From Allobrachymonas sp. (GTDB taxonomy: Bacteria > Pseudomonadota > Gammaproteobacteria > Burkholderiales > Burkholderiaceae_C): DNA of 6,584 bases. The stretch lies in assembly GCA_030538335.1 (NCBI GenBank), contig JAUNUE010000039.1:5102-11685 (forward strand). The letters are read 5' to 3'. Below the pieces are notes generated by a model, which saw only the letters and a list, made by a program, of their open reading frames with translations, had not been told where the DNA came from and made no database searches. Position numbers and translations under genes: made by a program. This document shows positions 5,654 to 6,584 of the stretch, piece after piece. Every line of letters begins with the position of its first letter. The first letter of the stretch is position 1.

Positions 5654-5809
5654 TTGCGTCGCCGTATTTTTTGGAGTGCAGCTCTTCTTTTGGTGCTCGC
5701 ATGGGGCTTCTTTCTGCTTCCGAGGATACGCGAATTTATCTCTGTAGACGCCTGTCTGGACGCGGGCGGTCGTTGGTCAAGAGCAGAGTCGCGCTGCCTC
5801 CACCACTGA
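5654..5809 (+). CDS. Small membrane protein with CLDAGGRW...C tail
   Basis: A 51-residue ORF from TTG 5654 to TGA 5807-5809. After Arg-Arg-Arg comes one hydrophobic segment (about 5-22, IFWSAALLLVLAWGFFLL). Next are PRIREFISVDACLDAGGRW and a second Cys, Cys34 and Cys48 bracketing GGRW. The basic start, single helix and two-Cys tail suggest an inner-membrane protein with the tail in the periplasm, where the cysteines could form a disulfide. Similar short proteins ending in VDxCLDxGGRW...C occur in proteobacteria as hypothetical proteins, in my recollection; no function is known to me. The start is uncertain: TTG 5654 has only GAGCG (5644-5648) ahead, and TTG 5639 is also in frame. It lies 38 bases after ihfA and may be cotranscribed with it. 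Confidence 0.6.
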   Translation: MRRRIFWSAALLLVLAWGFFLLPRIREFISVDACLDAGGRWSRAESRCLHH

Positions 5810-5813
5810 GGCC

Positions 5814-5836
5814 TTGGTGTTGCAGTGCAGCGCCAA
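5814..5836 (+). terminator. Strong hairpin after the microprotein ORF, no T-run
   Basis: TTGGTGTTGC (5814-5823) pairs with GCAGCGCCAA (5827-5836) over 10 bp, two of them G-U, around an AGT loop. It begins five bases after the microprotein stop. No T-run follows on either strand, so it is not a standard intrinsic terminator. It could protect the 3' end or assist Rho-dependent ending of the ihfA message. From here to the merR promoter (5837-5933) I see nothing else beyond a short CAAGC/GCTTG palindrome near 5871. Confidence 0.3.
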
Positions 5837-5933
5837 TAACCCACTGAATCAGTACGAAATAGCCCATAACAAGCAGGCTTGCTTTATGCTGATACGTTCT
5901 TGAAGCATCGCATGCGTTAAACCTCGCAAACCT

Positions 5934-5963
5934 TTGCCAGATAGGGGTTTTTGCTGCTATATT
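5934..5963 (+). promoter_or_regulatory. Sigma70-type promoter for merR
   Basis: TTGCCA (5934-5939) as -35, an 18-base spacer, and TATATT (5958-5963) as -10, preceded by TG at 5955-5956 (extended -10). Expected transcription start is about 5970, giving a leader of about 23 bases to GTG 5993. It is the best promoter match in the window and supports merR as a separate unit from ihfA. Confidence 0.65.
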
Positions 5964-5992
5964 CGACCTTCCATTTTTCGTATTTGTTGACC

Positions 5993-6406
5993 GTGGCGCT
6001 TTTGCCTCCCATCCCTGCCAAGCGTTACTTCACGATCGGTGAGGTGGCGGAGTTGTGCGCGGTCAAGCCCCACGTGCTGCGTTATTGGGAGCAGGAGTTC
6101 ACCCAGCTCAACCCGATGAAGCGGCGCGGCAACCGCCGTTATTACCAGCACCACGAGGTGCTGATGGTGCGCCGCATCCGCGACCTGCTGTACGAGCAGG
6201 GCTTTACCATCAGTGGCGCGCGTGCGCAGCTCGAAAACGGCAAGATGGTGGCGGAAGAGGCGCCTTCAGAAGCCCTTGCAGCCCAAAATATGGCTGCTTC
6301 CAGCGCCGCAGCAACCATTCCTGTAGCCAAACTGACCGATGGCACTGCGCTGGATATGATGGCCCTGAGGCAGGAGCTTGAGGCCATCCGCATCTTTTTG
6401 AGCTGA
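5993..6406 (+). CDS. MerR-family transcriptional regulator (ihfA-linked type)
   Basis: A 137-residue DNA-binding protein. It opens LLPPIPAKRYFTIGEVAELC; the MerR helix-turn-helix is FTIGEVAELCAVKPHVLRY (about 13-31). The wing contains MKRRGNRRYY (42-51) and a second helical part follows (EVLMVRRIRDLLYEQGFTIS). The region after about 85 is Ala-rich and low complexity, ending in MMALRQELEAIRIFLS, possibly a short dimerising helix. There is no metal-binding cysteine set and no effector domain, so the ligand, if any, is unknown. The same MerR type follows ihfA in Pseudomonas and many Burkholderiales, often with a tRNA-Pro beyond. GTG 5993 is chosen because it gives the short N-terminus before PPIPAKRYF and sits just after the promoter; TTG 5984 and 5987 are alternatives. 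Confidence 0.9.
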   Translation: MALLPPIPAKRYFTIGEVAELCAVKPHVLRYWEQEFTQLNPMKRRGNRRYYQHHEVLMVRRIRDLLYEQGFTISGARAQLENGKMVAEEAPSEALAAQNMAASSAAATIPVAKLTDGTALDMMALRQELEAIRIFLS

Positions 6407-6433
6407 AATTTTCAGCGTACACCAAAGAAAAAG

Positions 6434-6460
6434 GCTGATCCAGTATGGATCAGCTTTTTT
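6434..6460 (+). terminator. Intrinsic terminator after merR
   Basis: GCTGATCCA (6434-6442) pairs perfectly with TGGATCAGC (6446-6454) around GTA, followed by six T (6455-6460). Five A precede the stem, one base apart from it, so it may also work for transcripts arriving on the minus strand. It lies 27 bases after the merR stop. Confidence 0.9.
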
Positions 6461-6465
6461 GATGA

Positions 6466-6488
6466 TGGTCGGCGTGGCGGGATTCAAA
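6466..6488 (-). other. tRNA 3'-end remnant, putative attachment site of an integrated element
   Basis: Read on the minus strand, the segment gives a T-loop (TTTGAAT), T-stem 3' strand (CCCGC), acceptor 3' strand (CACGCCG), discriminator A and CCA. An acceptor ending CCG with A73 implies C1-G72, typical of bacterial tRNA-Pro. The match stops at the T-loop: the expected T-stem 5' strand and the rest of a tRNA are absent. Such 3'-end fragments are classic attachment-site copies left by tyrosine-integrase elements. One base departs from consensus (T instead of the nearly invariant C56). No integrase is seen within the window, so the att role is inferred. Confidence 0.4.
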
Positions 6489-6537
6489 GAATGGCGTCTG
6501 AGCGCATTAAACGCTTGGCCTTGTGTTTAGATAACCA

Positions 6538-6561
6538 AAAGTTGCCCCCAAAGTTGCCCCC
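6538..6561 (+). repeat. Two tandem copies of AAAGTTGCCCCC
   Basis: The 12-base unit AAAGTTGCCCCC occurs at 6538-6549 and again at 6550-6561, directly adjoining. It lies 50 bases beyond the tRNA-end remnant. A base-composition shift (C-runs and AT-rich flanks) sets it apart from the host genes. It may be an integrase arm-binding or element-end repeat. The rest of 6489-6584 shows only short open frames running to the edge, none with a convincing start. Confidence 0.5.
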
Positions 6562-6584
6562 CCGTCTACCATTTTCGCGGCGCC

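Noticed and set aside
5512..5847. 111-codon + strand frame across the ihfA end and downstream gap
   Set aside because: It overlaps ihfA out of frame and shows no hydrophobic or domain pattern; the microprotein frame at 5654-5809 is far more protein-like.
6461..6584. Intact tRNA-Pro gene after merR
   Set aside because: Only the 3' acceptor and half T-arm are present on the minus strand. On the + strand CGGCGTG also resembles a 5' acceptor, but no D-arm or anticodon arm follows.

Overview
The window carries the conserved translation and nucleoid-protein block infC–rpmI–rplT–pheS–pheT–ihfA–merR, all on the + strand. Gene order, protein sequences and moderately high G+C suggest a betaproteobacterium of the Burkholderiales, probably Comamonadaceae-like. 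This is inferred from recalled family features, not from a database search.

Layout. Bases 1-239 are the 3' end of infC (initiation factor IF3). A 150-base leader with three hairpins leads into rpmI (L35, 390-593) and rplT (L20, 618-980). A strong intrinsic terminator (1033-1061) closes the ribosomal-protein unit. A roughly 190-base spacer with a possible 56-codon upstream ORF and a diverged repeat leads into pheS (1253-2335), the PheRS alpha subunit. pheT (2761-5211), the beta subunit, is separated from pheS by 425 bases. That gap holds an inverted-repeat-bounded insertion with 45-base arms, an inner pair of GTAGG/CCTAC-ended palindromic repeats, and a small ORF that looks like the 5' half of an antitoxin gene. 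ihfA (5268-5615) follows with its own probable promoter. The 377 bases between ihfA and merR contain a likely unannotated membrane microprotein with a two-cysteine tail (5654-5809), a 10-bp hairpin, and a good sigma70-type promoter for merR (5993-6406). merR ends at an intrinsic terminator (6434-6460). Just beyond lies a 23-base match to the 3' end of a proline-type tRNA on the minus strand and a tandem GTTGCCCCC repeat, probably the edge of an integrated element lying mostly to the right.

Function. The genes serve translation (IF3, L35, L20, phenylalanyl-tRNA charging) and DNA bending (IHF alpha), with a small MerR-type regulator at the end. I see no complete novel system. The noteworthy material lies in the accessory sequence between the housekeeping genes: the interrupted pheS/pheT pair, the microprotein, the possible leaderless ihfA start, and the putative attachment-site remnant at the right edge.
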